Shown here: positions 1-7,777 of the stretch, piece after piece
Position numbering within the stretch: the first letter of the stretch is position 1
Layout of the letters: the number at the start of each line of letters is the position of its first letter
Source of the DNA: Flavobacterium sangjuense
GTDB lineage: Bacteria > Bacteroidota > Bacteroidia > Flavobacteriales > Flavobacteriaceae
Length of the DNA: 64,000 nt
Assembly: GCF_004797125.1 (NCBI RefSeq)
Contig: NZ_CP038810.1
Span: 930,001-994,000 of the forward strand
Reading direction: 5' to 3'
Notes under the pieces: model-generated
Told to the model about the DNA's origin: nothing
The model's database searches: none
What the model saw: only the letters and a program-made list of their open reading frames with translations
Program-made: the position numbers and the translations under genes

Positions 1-1238
1 AATACTTCCGGGATTACGATACCTTCCGGCGTTTGATAATTTTCAATGATTCCGGCTAAAACTCTTGGCAATGCCAATGAACTTCCGTTCAGGGTATGTG
101 CTAATTGTGTTTTGCCTTCTTTTCCTTTGAAACGCAATTTCAGACGATTCGCCTGGAACGTTTCGAAATTGGAAACCGAACTAATTTCCAACCATTTATC
201 CTGTGCTGTAGAAAACACTTCAAAATCATAAGTCAAAGCCGAAGCAAAACCCATATCGCCACCACAAAGACGCAGAATTCGGTACGGTAATTTTAATTCC
301 TGCAATATTGTTTTCACATGTTCCACCATACCGTCTAAAGCTTCATACGATTTATCAGGATGTTCGATGCGCACTATTTCTACTTTGTCAAATTGATGCA
401 AACGATTCAAACCACGAACATGTGCGCCATAAGAACCTGCTTCACGACGGAAACATGGCGTATATCCTGTACATAAAATTGGCAGTTCGCTTTCCTGTAA
501 AATCACATCGCGGAAAATATTCGTTACCGGAACTTCAGCAGTTGGAATTAAATATAAATCGTCGGTTGCATCATGGTACATTTGTCCTTCTTTGTCCGGC
601 AATTGTCCGGTTCCGTAAGCAGAAGCTTCGTTAACCAAATGTGGCACTTGAAACTCCTGATAACCGGCTTCGGTATTTTTATCTAAGAAATAAGAAATCA
701 GCGCGCGTTGTAGTTTGGCTCCTTTTCCTTTATAAACAGGAAATCCAGCGCCAGTGATTTTTACGCCCAATTCAAAATCGATGATGTCGTATTTTTTTAC
801 CAATTCCCAGTGAGGTTGTGCTCCTTCGTGCAAAACAGGAACTTCACCTTCTTCAAAAACGTTTAGATTTTCTTCGGGAGTTTTTCCAACCGGAACAATA
901 TCTGCAGGAAGATTTGGCAACTGATACATTTTTTCTAAAAGTTCATTCGCCAGCGCCTCTGATTTTTCACCAAGTTCTTTGCTGGTTTCTTTTAGCTGAA
1001 CCGTTTTTAGTTTTAAAATATCGGCTTTTGCTTTTTCACCACTTTTCATCAAATCGCCAATGGCTGATGATAGTTTGTTGGCTTCCGCCAAAGTATTGTC
1101 TAAGGCAACTTGTGTGCTTCTTCTGTTTTCATCTAATGCGATTACTTCTTCCACAAGTGTCTTCACATCCATGTTTCTTTTGGCCAAAGCCGCAATCACT
1201 TTTTCTTTATTATCTCTGATGTAACTTATCTGTAACAT
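1..1238 (-). CDS. serS: Seryl-tRNA synthetase, 3' end cut by window edge
   Basis: This enzyme charges tRNA-Ser with serine in the cytoplasm (class II aminoacyl-tRNA synthetase). Reading leftward from ATG at 1238, the frame stays open to base 1, giving about 412 codons. The family is usually about 423 residues, so only the last ten or so are missing. The N-terminus (MLQISYIRDNKEKVI) leads into the charged coiled-coil arm that grips the tRNA. Class II motif 2 is visible as FRREAGSYGAHVRG, near bases 408-449. The motif 3 region (NGSSLALPRVLAG) lies close to the left edge. The gene is divergent from the M1 aminopeptidase. Identification is secure. Confidence 0.97.
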   Translation of the reverse strand, partial: MLQISYIRDNKEKVIAALAKRNMDVKTLVEEVIALDENRRSTQVALDNTLAEANKLSSAIGDLMKSGEKAKADILKLKTVQLKETSKELGEKSEALANELLEKMYQLPNLPADIVPVGKTPEENLNVFEEGEVPVLHEGAQPHWELVKKYDIIDFELGVKITGAGFPVYKGKGAKLQRALISYFLDKNTEAGYQEFQVPHLVNEASAYGTGQLPDKEGQMYHDATDDLYLIPTAEVPVTNIFRDVILQESELPILCTGYTPCFRREAGSYGAHVRGLNRLHQFDKVEIVRIEHPDKSYEALDGMVEHVKTILQELKLPYRILRLCGGDMGFASALTYDFEVFSTAQDKWLEISSVSNFETFQANRLKLRFKGKEGKTQLAHTLNGSSLALPRVLAGIIENYQTPEGIVIPEV

Positions 1239-1415
1239 GATATTTTTATATATGGACGCAAATTTAATGAAATGTTTGATATAACGTTTCCGATATACAA
1301 AAACTTAGGCTTCGGGTTCTACGTATTTAAAGTGTTATCAATATATTAGTTTATAGAATATTTAAGATTAATTCGTATTGATTATTAGTATATTCGCAAA
1401 AATTTTCACAATGCT

Positions 1416-3338
1416 ATGAAGAAAACCTACTTACTATTACTTTGCCTTTCGATATCTACTGTTTTTGCGCAAAGAAACTTAAACAAAACCAATTCGATTG
1501 CTGAAGCTGAAATGAAATCTGCGGAGCAACAAATGAATATTGAAGTCAACCCAAATACGGCTAACTACAATGTTACCTACCACAGATTGGAATTTACAGT
1601 TAATCCAACGGTGAAGTTTATCACAGGAAAAGTGTATACGACCTACACAGCATTGGCAAACATGACTACGGTAACATTTGATTTTGCTAATGAACTAACC
1701 GCGAGTTCGGTTAAAATAGGAGCAACCAATTTGACTTTTGTCGAAAACACCAATAATGAGTTGATTATTACGTTACCTGCGACTCAAACTACTGGAACTT
1801 CAGCTACGGTTGAGATTAATTATTCGGGTGTTCCGCCGCAGAATGGTTTTGATTCGTTTGTTCAGTCAACGCATAACGGCAGTCCAATTATTTGGACACT
1901 TTCAGAGCCATTTGGAGCCAGAGACTGGTGGCCTTGTAAGCAGGATTTGAATGATAAAATTGATACTATAGATGTTTATGTTACTGCACCATCACAATAT
2001 ATTGCCGTTTCTAACGGAGTTGAACCCGAAGCACCTGTAATCAATGGTGCCAACAAGACAACGCATTTTCATCACGGTTACCCGATTCCGGCTTATTTGA
2101 TTTGTATGGCGGTTACAAATTACCAAGTATACAACCAAACCGCTGGAACGGCGCCAAATACATTTCCTGTTGTAAATTATGTTTATCCTGAAAATTATAG
2201 TTCTGCTGTTTCGGATTTAAATGAAACATTAGGAATAATGAATTTATATGAAACACTGTTTGAGCCATATCCTTTTCGCAACGAAAAATATGGGCATGCT
2301 CAGTTTAGTTGGGGCGGCGGAATGGAGCATACGACGGTTTCGTTTATGGCTAATTTTAGCAGACAATTGATTGCTCACGAAATGGGGCACCAATGGTTTG
2401 GGGATAAAGTGACTTGTGGTTCGTGGAAAGACATTTGGTTAAATGAAGGATTTGCAACTTATTTGGCGACTTTAGTGATTGAAAATTTTGATGGCGCTGA
2501 TGCTTTTGTAACCGAAAAGGAAGGTATGATAGAATATATTACTTCAAGTCCGGCCGGGAATGTTTATTTAACTGATTTACAAGCCACCAATGTAAACAGA
2601 ATTTTCAGCAGCCGATTGAGTTATAACAAAGGCGCTATGGTTTTGGAAATGCTGCGTTTTAAATTGGGTGATGCTTTGTTCTTTCAAGGAGTTAGAAACT
2701 ATTTAGCCGATCCAAATTTGGCTTATAAATATGCCGTAACTACCGATTTCAAAACCCATATGGAAACGGTTTACGGACAAAGTTTAACAGAGTTCTTTAA
2801 CGATTGGATATACAATCAAGGCTATCCGACTTATACGATTACGGCTCAAAATTGGGGCGCAGGACAAGCCAGATTTGTGATTAACCAAACCCAATCGGAT
2901 GCTTCGGTTTCTTATTTTGAAATGCCGGTTCCGGTTAGAGTTTATGGTTCCGGTGGACAACAAGCGGATATCGTATTGAACAATACGGTTAACGGCGAAG
3001 TAATTATCACTAGTGTTCCTTTTTCAATTACGGGTGTTGAATTTGATCCTAAACGACATTTAATAGCTGATGCCAATTCTACAGTTACCTTAGGAAATCA
3101 AAACTTTGATTTAGACAGCGCGGTTTCGATTTATCCTAATCCAAGTTCGGATGTAGTGCATATTCAAATGCCGAGTACATCAACACTGGAAAAAGTAATT
3201 GTTTACAACAATCTGGGACAAAAAGTTATGGAAAATTCGACTTTAGATTTTTTGGTAAGCAGTCTGTCAACGGGCGTTCATTATGTGGATATTCAGACGA
3301 CAGAAGGCACTTATCATAAAAAATTCATAAAAAAATAA
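1416..3338 (+). CDS. Secreted M1 family zinc aminopeptidase with T9SS sorting tail
   Basis: This is an exported aminopeptidase that removes N-terminal residues from peptides outside the cell or at its surface. It has a signal peptide ending near FAQ (residues 1-18). The substrate-binding exopeptidase loop is GGGMEH (about 300-305), a variant of GAMEN. The zinc site HEMGH is at 321-325, with the third ligand in NEGFATY (Glu344), the expected HExxH-x18-E spacing. The last roughly 70 residues contain YPNPSSD and end in KKFIKK, a type A T9SS sorting domain that directs the protein through the type IX secretion system. At 640 aa it is shorter than the cytoplasmic PepN type. It appears monocistronic. 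Confidence 0.95.
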   Translation: MKKTYLLLLCLSISTVFAQRNLNKTNSIAEAEMKSAEQQMNIEVNPNTANYNVTYHRLEFTVNPTVKFITGKVYTTYTALANMTTVTFDFANELTASSVKIGATNLTFVENTNNELIITLPATQTTGTSATVEINYSGVPPQNGFDSFVQSTHNGSPIIWTLSEPFGARDWWPCKQDLNDKIDTIDVYVTAPSQYIAVSNGVEPEAPVINGANKTTHFHHGYPIPAYLICMAVTNYQVYNQTAGTAPNTFPVVNYVYPENYSSAVSDLNETLGIMNLYETLFEPYPFRNEKYGHAQFSWGGGMEHTTVSFMANFSRQLIAHEMGHQWFGDKVTCGSWKDIWLNEGFATYLATLVIENFDGADAFVTEKEGMIEYITSSPAGNVYLTDLQATNVNRIFSSRLSYNKGAMVLEMLRFKLGDALFFQGVRNYLADPNLAYKYAVTTDFKTHMETVYGQSLTEFFNDWIYNQGYPTYTITAQNWGAGQARFVINQTQSDASVSYFEMPVPVRVYGSGGQQADIVLNNTVNGEVIITSVPFSITGVEFDPKRHLIADANSTVTLGNQNFDLDSAVSIYPNPSSDVVHIQMPSTSTLEKVIVYNNLGQKVMENSTLDFLVSSLSTGVHYVDIQTTEGTYHKKFIKK

Positions 3339-3362
3339 CCTTATACAAACTATTATGTGCAA

Positions 3363-3388
3363 GAGTAAGGTGGAAACCTTACTTTTGT
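3363..3388 (+). terminator. Hairpin after M1 gene, overlapping rseP promoter box
   Basis: AGTAAGG and CCTTACT pair across a six-base loop and are followed by TTTT, which fits an intrinsic terminator for the aminopeptidase. The same bases contain TACTTTTG (3380-3387), which fits the Bacteroidetes -7 box for rseP. One short stretch may therefore end one transcript and start the next. Confidence 0.5.
3380..3387 (+). promoter_or_regulatory. Candidate -7 box for rseP
   Basis: TACTTTTG matches the Bacteroidetes housekeeping sigma -7 consensus TAnnTTTG, 29 bases before the rseP start codon. I see no clear TTG at the expected -33 position, so the call rests on one box. Confidence 0.4.
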
Positions 3389-3416
3389 GCGTTTAAAAGA
3401 AATCGATACATAAGAA

Positions 3417-4763
3417 ATGGAAATTGCAATCAAATTATCTCAATTTTTACTGAGTTTATCAATACTAATTATACTTCACGAATTAGGACATTTTATTCCT
3501 GCCAAATTATTTAAGACACGAGTAGAGAAATTCTATTTGTTTTTTGACATCAAATATTCTTTATTGAAAAAGAAAATCGGCGAAACCGAATACGGTATCG
3601 GATGGTTGCCACTTGGAGGCTATGTAAAAATATCAGGAATGATAGATGAAAGCATGGACAAAGAACAAATGGCATTGCCACCACAACCATGGGAATTTCG
3701 TTCTAAACCAGCCTGGCAACGATTAATCATCATGCTTGGTGGTGTTACGGTGAATTTTATTTTGGCGTTTATCATTTATATTGGGATGAGCTTTTTCTAT
3801 GGCGAGCAATATATTGCTAATAGTGAAGTGAAAGATGGTATTTGGATTGCCAATCCGGTAGTGGAGAAAGCTGGTTTAAAGACAGGAGATAAATTGGTTT
3901 CTATTGATGGTGAAAAAATAGAACGTTTTTATGAAGCTAATGAAAAGGCATTTTTGTCTAAAGAAATAATAGTGCTTCGTGATGGTCAGGAAGTAAAAGT
4001 GCATTTTCCGGGGAACTTTATTGATCAATTGATGCAGGGCAAAAGAGCATCGTTATTAGAACTGCGCCTTCCTTTTATTGTTAGAGAAGTTCAGGATGAT
4101 TCGCAAAACAAAGCCGTACTGCAGCCAAAAGATATTATAACCAGCCTCAATGGAAAACCCGTAAAATTTGCAGATGAAGTCTTAGCATCACTAGATACTT
4201 TGAAAGGCAAAACAGTTCCGGTAGGTATCAAAAGAGACGGTAAAGAAATTGCTGCGAATATAAAAGTCAGTGATAGTGCCAAACTTGGAGTTGCCTATGC
4301 TGCTAAAATCCCGTATGATGATTTAGAAAAGTTGGGATTGTATAAAGTAAGCAAAGAAGAATATGGTTTTTTTGAATCAATTCCGGTTGGAATTAACAAA
4401 GGTTTTGACCAACTTAGCAGTTATGGAAAACAACTAAAAGCTATTTTCACTCCTAGCACAGGTGCTTACAAAGGCGTTGGTGGTTTTGCTGCCATATTCA
4501 ATATATTTCCACAAACCTGGAGTTGGGAAGCGTTTTGGAATATCACGGCATTGTTATCAATCATGCTTGGTGTAATGAATTTATTGCCTATACCAGCATT
4601 GGATGGTGGCCATGTAATGTTTTTATTATACGAATTGATTAGCGGTAGAAAACCTAGCGATAAGTTCTTGGAAAATGCCCAAATGGTTGGCTTTGTTTTA
4701 CTTATTTCGTTATTGCTGTTTGCCAACGGGAATGATATTTATAAGGCGATTTTTAACAAATAA
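3417..4763 (+). CDS. rseP: RIP metalloprotease RseP (site-2 protease)
   Basis: This intramembrane zinc protease cleaves membrane-bound substrates such as anti-sigma factors after a first cut by another protease. HELGH is at residues 21-25 in the first membrane helix. The second conserved S2P motif, LLPIPALDGGH, lies near the C-terminus (about 394-404) and supplies the third zinc ligand. Two PDZ-like segments lie between the helices (about 120-290). At 448 aa it is the usual length for the family. The gene follows the M1 aminopeptidase but has its own likely promoter. tRNA-Asn follows 84 bases downstream. Confidence 0.96.
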   Translation: MEIAIKLSQFLLSLSILIILHELGHFIPAKLFKTRVEKFYLFFDIKYSLLKKKIGETEYGIGWLPLGGYVKISGMIDESMDKEQMALPPQPWEFRSKPAWQRLIIMLGGVTVNFILAFIIYIGMSFFYGEQYIANSEVKDGIWIANPVVEKAGLKTGDKLVSIDGEKIERFYEANEKAFLSKEIIVLRDGQEVKVHFPGNFIDQLMQGKRASLLELRLPFIVREVQDDSQNKAVLQPKDIITSLNGKPVKFADEVLASLDTLKGKTVPVGIKRDGKEIAANIKVSDSAKLGVAYAAKIPYDDLEKLGLYKVSKEEYGFFESIPVGINKGFDQLSSYGKQLKAIFTPSTGAYKGVGGFAAIFNIFPQTWSWEAFWNITALLSIMLGVMNLLPIPALDGGHVMFLLYELISGRKPSDKFLENAQMVGFVLLISLLLFANGNDIYKAIFNK

Positions 4764-4792
4764 TATTTTTTAAAATTTTCTTGATTTTTTAT

Positions 4793-4822
4793 TTGTAAAA
4801 AATAAAAATCGTTCTATATTTG
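4793..4822 (+). promoter_or_regulatory. Promoter of tRNA-Asn
   Basis: TTG at 4793-4795 and TATATTTG at 4815-4822 are separated by 19 bases. This matches the Bacteroidetes TTG / TAnnTTTG promoter, and the tRNA starts 26 bases after the -7 box. It is the best promoter match I found in the window. Confidence 0.65.
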
Positions 4823-4847
4823 CAACCGCTTAAAAGATAAACTATCT

Positions 4848-4921
4848 TCCTCCTTAGCTCAGTTGGTTAGAGCATCTGACTGTTAATCAGAGGGTCCTTG
4901 GTTCGAGCCCAAGAGGGGGAG
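4848..4921 (+). tRNA. tRNA-Asn (anticodon GTT)
   Basis: A cloverleaf can be drawn by eye. The acceptor stem is TCCTCCT/AGGGGGA. The D arm lies around AGCTCAGTTGGTTAGAGC. The anticodon stem TCTGA/TCAGA encloses loop CTGTTAA with GTT at 4882-4884. The T arm contains GGTTCGAGCCC. CCA is not encoded. The tRNA borders the accessory stretch to its right, so it is a plausible insertion landmark. I found no repeat of its 3' end downstream. Confidence 0.97.
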
Positions 4922-4924
4922 CTT

Positions 4925-4956
4925 AAAAGCCCGATACGAAAGTATCGGGCTTTTTT
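4925..4956 (+). terminator. Intrinsic terminator of tRNA-Asn
   Basis: AAAAGCCCGATAC and GTATCGGGCTTTTTT form a near-perfect stem with a GAAA tetraloop followed by a T run. Confidence 0.9.
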
Positions 4957-5074
4957 AATTTGCTGGTTTTTGAAAATAATTGACAAAAAATGAATGCTTG
5001 TTAATTTTATTCTTACTTTAGCACTAGTTCCAAGAACAAATACCACGCACTTTATTGGAAATTACAACCTTGTA

Positions 5075-5097
5075 TACAACTACAGGGTAAAGTTGTA
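5075..5097. promoter_or_regulatory. Inverted repeat upstream of the nuclease-like gene
   Basis: TACAACT (5075-5081) and AGTTGTA (5091-5097) form a 7-bp inverted repeat with a 9-base spacer, 24 bases before the start codon at 5121. Its position suits an operator, but no regulator is identified. It is otherwise just a short palindrome. Confidence 0.35.
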
Positions 5098-5120
5098 GTA
5101 TTAATTTAGAGGAATAATTT

Positions 5121-5552
5121 ATGCCAGAGTATAAGATTTCCATAAACCAATTAGCGAGCTTTTCTAATAGTTCTGACTATAAAAAAAGAAGTATTGTCAA
5201 GCAGCAAAAGAATCCTCCAAAGGTCTTAATTGCCAGATATAGTCTTGCAAAAGCTCGTATCAGAAAAGCAATAGCTAACTATGGTAACATCCAACCAATC
5301 TTAGACGGAATTCAGGAATTAAAAAACAAGACTCCTGAAAAGCCATTGGCGATTATCGACAAAGCTGTTTCTATTGAAGCTTTGGAGAGATTTATTAAAA
5401 TGAAATTGCCATCATTTCTCCAAGAAAATGTGTACGAAGTTTTAAAAAAACCCGCGATAAATTCTTTTGTAGTTTCAGATGTTGAAATCATTGTTTCAGC
5501 GGATTTAATTATTAAAGTCTTTATTGATGGTCAGCCATTTTTAGGGGCGTGA
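5121..5552 (+). CDS. Nuclease-like protein, 5' part of a probably frameshifted gene
   Basis: This 143-aa frame looks like the first two-thirds of one protein whose remainder is in the next frame (5549-5794). It opens with a basic segment (KKRSIVKQQK, then RYSLAKARIRKAI). It ends in alternating strands, VVSDVEIIVSADLIIKVFIDG then PFLGA. If it is joined to VKIHIAK of the next frame, the result resembles the D...G.(V/I)K(L/I)H strand pattern of PD-(D/E)XK nuclease folds. From memory, homologues run through this point as a single protein of about 225 aa. One missing base near 5545-5549 (ggggcgtg) would explain the break. A weak AGAGG precedes the start. Nuclease activity is inferred, not shown. 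Confidence 0.6.
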   Translation: MPEYKISINQLASFSNSSDYKKRSIVKQQKNPPKVLIARYSLAKARIRKAIANYGNIQPILDGIQELKNKTPEKPLAIIDKAVSIEALERFIKMKLPSFLQENVYEVLKKPAINSFVVSDVEIIVSADLIIKVFIDGQPFLGA

Positions 5553-5794
5553 AAATACATATTGCGAAAGGAAATATTTTTGATAGAGACCAAGCAAAAT
5601 ATGTCTCTACTTGTTTATATCAATATCTCGACTTAGTGTACGACGATACAGGTATTATTGTATTGCCTGAATTGTGTTTATCTGTCGATGTTTTTGCAGA
5701 GAGTTTTTTTACGGCACCAACAAAAATTGAAAAGACACTGGAAGATATTGAAACAATGTGTATAGAAATTAAAAGAATATGGCCTAATGTTTAG
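5549..5794 (+). CDS. Nuclease-like protein, 3' part of a probably frameshifted gene
   Basis: This 81-aa frame starts at GTG inside the stop of the previous frame (GTGA overlap) and has no ribosome binding site of its own. It reads KIHIAKGNIFD, then a helix, then LPELCLSVDVF and a helical end EIKRIWPNV. The start continues the beta strand left unfinished by the upstream frame, so I read both as one gene with a -1 base change. Alternatives are translational coupling of two subunits, or a base-calling error in the GGGG run. On its own I recognise no domain. A terminator is not obvious before the convergent metallopeptidase gene. Confidence 0.5.
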   Translation: MKIHIAKGNIFDRDQAKYVSTCLYQYLDLVYDDTGIIVLPELCLSVDVFAESFFTAPTKIEKTLEDIETMCIEIKRIWPNV

Positions 5795-5843
5795 GTGCCG
5801 ATATCTATCAAAAAGTATTGCAAATTTATATTAGATGGATAAA

Positions 5844-6620
5844 TTATTTACACCATAGACAGCATAGTATTGATGTTTCACTTATTTTAAAGCATTGCTC
5901 ATAAAATTCCAAATCTAAGTAATCATCAATATTAAAATCTTCTGGAAACCAATCTAAAGCATCAATCAATATTGGCTCATCCTCAATTGACTTTCCTTTA
6001 AAAAAGTCACCGCAATTTGATTGTTCTGGAGCTGAAAATCCCTTGGATATAAATTTTAATGGGAAGTCCTTCGATTCTTGTTTCCAAACAACTCGTCCAT
6101 TTTCTAAATAAATTATACATACGGGAAAATCGCCATAATCTTTATATTTTAGAAATGTTGCAGTTTGGGAGGCCCCAAAATAGTTAGAGGTTTCTTTAAT
6201 TAAATCTAAATTTAACTTCTTGCCTTTTACTCTTCTTATAAATAATTCACTTGGCATTAAAAGTTCAGAAGCAAATTCATTAGCCTCATTTTCATGTATG
6301 CCATTTGCAAGCCATTGTTGAAGAGTTTTTTTTGTGTCAGAAAACAAATAAGAAATGTCCTTATGCATCACTAGATGTCCAATTTCATGTGCAATTACAA
6401 AATTTAACTTTGGAAGATATTTAATTTTCGAATTAATTGTTATTATGGCATTTTCCTTACTCATAAGAATACGCCCTTCTACTTTATTCATTTCAGAATA
6501 CTTTATATAACCGCCTAGCGACCAAACAAGTTCTTCTAAGGATAAGTCTCCTGGTTGTTTCCACCCCACTGAATCTAATACATTATTTGCATGTCTTTGA
6601 GGATTACTTAGTCTCATCAT
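5844..6620 (-). CDS. ImmA/IrrE family metallo-endopeptidase
   Basis: This is a cytoplasmic zinc peptidase of the family that cleaves repressors or anti-sigma partners during mobile-element induction or stress (ImmA, IrrE). HEIGH is at residues 78-82. Downstream, HENEANEFASELLMP (109-123) is the family's second motif and contains the likely third ligand, Glu112. The C-terminal half (about 150-258) is a less conserved sensor-like region. It is the last gene of a three-gene leftward operon and overlaps the 133-aa gene by 17 bases, which suggests coupled translation. Its likely substrate is one of the two operon partners, by analogy with ImmR/ImmA. It is AT-rich and probably acquired. Confidence 0.88.
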   Translation of the reverse strand: MMRLSNPQRHANNVLDSVGWKQPGDLSLEELVWSLGGYIKYSEMNKVEGRILMSKENAIITINSKIKYLPKLNFVIAHEIGHLVMHKDISYLFSDTKKTLQQWLANGIHENEANEFASELLMPSELFIRRVKGKKLNLDLIKETSNYFGASQTATFLKYKDYGDFPVCIIYLENGRVVWKQESKDFPLKFISKGFSAPEQSNCGDFFKGKSIEDEPILIDALDWFPEDFNIDDYLDLEFYEQCFKISETSILCCLWCK

Positions 6621-7005
6621 TTAATTTGTCTTTCAAAACGGAAATGAAATTTATAAAATCACTATCATCAATTATTTCCATTTCATCACTTTCTGATAAA
6701 TCTTCAAACTTCCTGAACAATGGCTGTAATTGTAATCTTTCTTTATTACCTAATAGCTTTTTTAATTCTTCAACCCCGTATTTTTTTAATTTTTCAAATT
6801 CTGATTTAAGCTCTTCATATCTTTTTTTATTGTAGAGTGCTTTGGATTTAGCTTGTTTAAGTTTAATTTTATTTAAATGTAAATTTACAAACTCACTTAC
6901 ATTATCCATCTTATCAAAATAATCTTCTGCAGGAGTATGATAATTTAATTCGAGCATTAAACCGAAGTAATTATTCAATATTTCAATTGCGTTGCTAGAT
7001 TTCAT
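6604..7005 (-). CDS. Unknown 133-aa protein between sigma-like and ImmA genes
   Basis: I do not recognise this protein. It is charged and largely helical. A lysine/glutamate-rich coiled-coil-like segment spans roughly residues 40-85 (KLKQAKSKALYNKKRYEELK and on), and an acidic segment lies near the end (DLSESDEMEIIDDSD). There is no signal peptide or membrane helix. It overlaps the upstream sigma-like gene by 11 bases and the downstream metallopeptidase by 17, so the three are almost certainly co-translated. From that position, an anti-sigma or adaptor role, perhaps as the peptidase's target, is a reasonable guess. The sequence alone does not show it. Confidence 0.7.
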   Translation of the reverse strand: MKSSNAIEILNNYFGLMLELNYHTPAEDYFDKMDNVSEFVNLHLNKIKLKQAKSKALYNKKRYEELKSEFEKLKKYGVEELKKLLGNKERLQLQPLFRKFEDLSESDEMEIIDDSDFINFISVLKDKLNDETK

Positions 7006-7636
7006 GATTAATTATTTTTTTTGTAATTGAGACTAACTTTTCTTTTATTTTATCCACTTGCTTAGGAGTCATATTCATTAATTCTGATATTTGATTCCTT
7101 TTTTTGCCTTCCTTAATGCATTCCCATAAAAACCCAACATTTTCATCATTACTTGAATTAATTTCTTTTTCAATTTCTTTTATTTTCTCTTCAAACAATT
7201 CAGCTTTTTCGTAATCGAAATTTATGTCAGACGATAATTTATAAAAATCTAATTCAACATCTCGATAGTCAATCTCAACAGTTTCAGGAAAAAATCCATC
7301 TTCAATTTTTTTGTTGTTCTTCTCTTTTTGTAATTTGTATGATTTGACTACAGTTGAAATTCTACTGTCTATGATTCTTATCAGTTGTTGTGGCAAGTCA
7401 AATTCATCTTTCCACTCCCAATGACCAAACAATAAAGCATCAGTAGCAAAATTCATGTAATAATTTTTTGCATCGACACCCAAGTTTTTTGCTGTATGGG
7501 CACCATATAAAGTTTTCATTTTTAATCTATAATCTAAATGTTCTTCACACTTAATTAAAGCTATCTTCCATTCAACAGAAGAAATCTCACTAATCTTTTT
7601 TGAATTGGTTTCAAAAAAACTCCCAATCTCTTCCAT
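6995..7636 (-). CDS. Sigma-70-like (ECF-type) regulatory protein
   Basis: A 213-aa protein with the outline of an extracytoplasmic-function-like sigma factor. The N-terminal part contains a region-2-like helix pair (NYYMNFATDALLFGHWEW, then QQLIRIIDSRISTVVKSYK, about residues 58-102). The C-terminal part contains a helix-turn-helix resembling region 4 (KKRNQISELMNMTPKQVDKIK, about 176-196). A highly acidic linker joins them (about 108-165). It is the first gene of the operon with the 133-aa protein and the ImmA/IrrE peptidase. Sigma activity is inferred from the pattern. It could instead be a DNA-binding regulator that has lost polymerase binding. A terminator-like hairpin lies in its leader. 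Confidence 0.6.
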   Translation of the reverse strand: MEEIGSFFETNSKKISEISSVEWKIALIKCEEHLDYRLKMKTLYGAHTAKNLGVDAKNYYMNFATDALLFGHWEWKDEFDLPQQLIRIIDSRISTVVKSYKLQKEKNNKKIEDGFFPETVEIDYRDVELDFYKLSSDINFDYEKAELFEEKIKEIEKEINSSNDENVGFLWECIKEGKKRNQISELMNMTPKQVDKIKEKLVSITKKIINHEI

Positions 7637-7650
7637 ACTTTACTATTTAC

Positions 7651-7684
7651 TGTAAAAAAAAATTCTCCCCTTTTGGGGGACTTT
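7651..7684 (-). terminator. Terminator-like hairpin in leader of the sigma-like operon
   Basis: Read leftward, TCCCCC-AAAA-GGGGA is followed by a run of nine T (7654-7662). This ends about 15 bases before the start codon at 7636. A terminator directly before the first gene suggests attenuation, or insulation from transcripts arriving from the right. Confidence 0.5.
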
Positions 7685-7705
7685 TATAAAATACGATTAA
7701 TGTAC

Positions 7706-7733
7706 TGTTATAAGGTCTAACAAACTTATAACA
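7706..7733. promoter_or_regulatory. Inverted repeat between divergent operons (candidate operator)
   Basis: TGTTATAAG (7706-7714) and CTTATAACA (7725-7733) form a perfect 9-bp inverted repeat with a 10-base spacer. Arm centres are 19 bp apart, suiting a dimer on one DNA face. It lies midway between the start codons at 7636 (leftward) and 7778 (rightward), so it could control both. I infer the operator role from position and symmetry only. Confidence 0.5.
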
Positions 7734-7760
7734 AAATACTTAATAAATTTAAAATAATGG

Positions 7761-7770
7761 AAAGGAGGTG
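7761..7770 (+). promoter_or_regulatory. Unusually strong Shine-Dalgarno site
   Basis: AAAGGAGGTG is a ten-base complement of the 16S rRNA 3' end (CACCUCCUUU), seven bases before ATG 7778. Flavobacterial genes normally lack such sites, and others in this window have only A-rich leaders. It decides the start of the 42-aa gene against the in-frame ATG at 7757, which would place the site inside the coding sequence. Confidence 0.8.
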
Positions 7771-7777
7771 TAAAATA

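Noticed and set aside
4848..4921. Attachment-site duplication of tRNA-Asn marking an integrated element
   Set aside because: I found no second copy of the tRNA 3' end in the accessory stretch, nor any integrase gene.
7757..7777. Earlier in-frame ATG for the small gene
   Set aside because: It would place the strong Shine-Dalgarno inside the coding sequence and adds the unlikely residues MERRCKI. ATG 7778 has ideal spacing.
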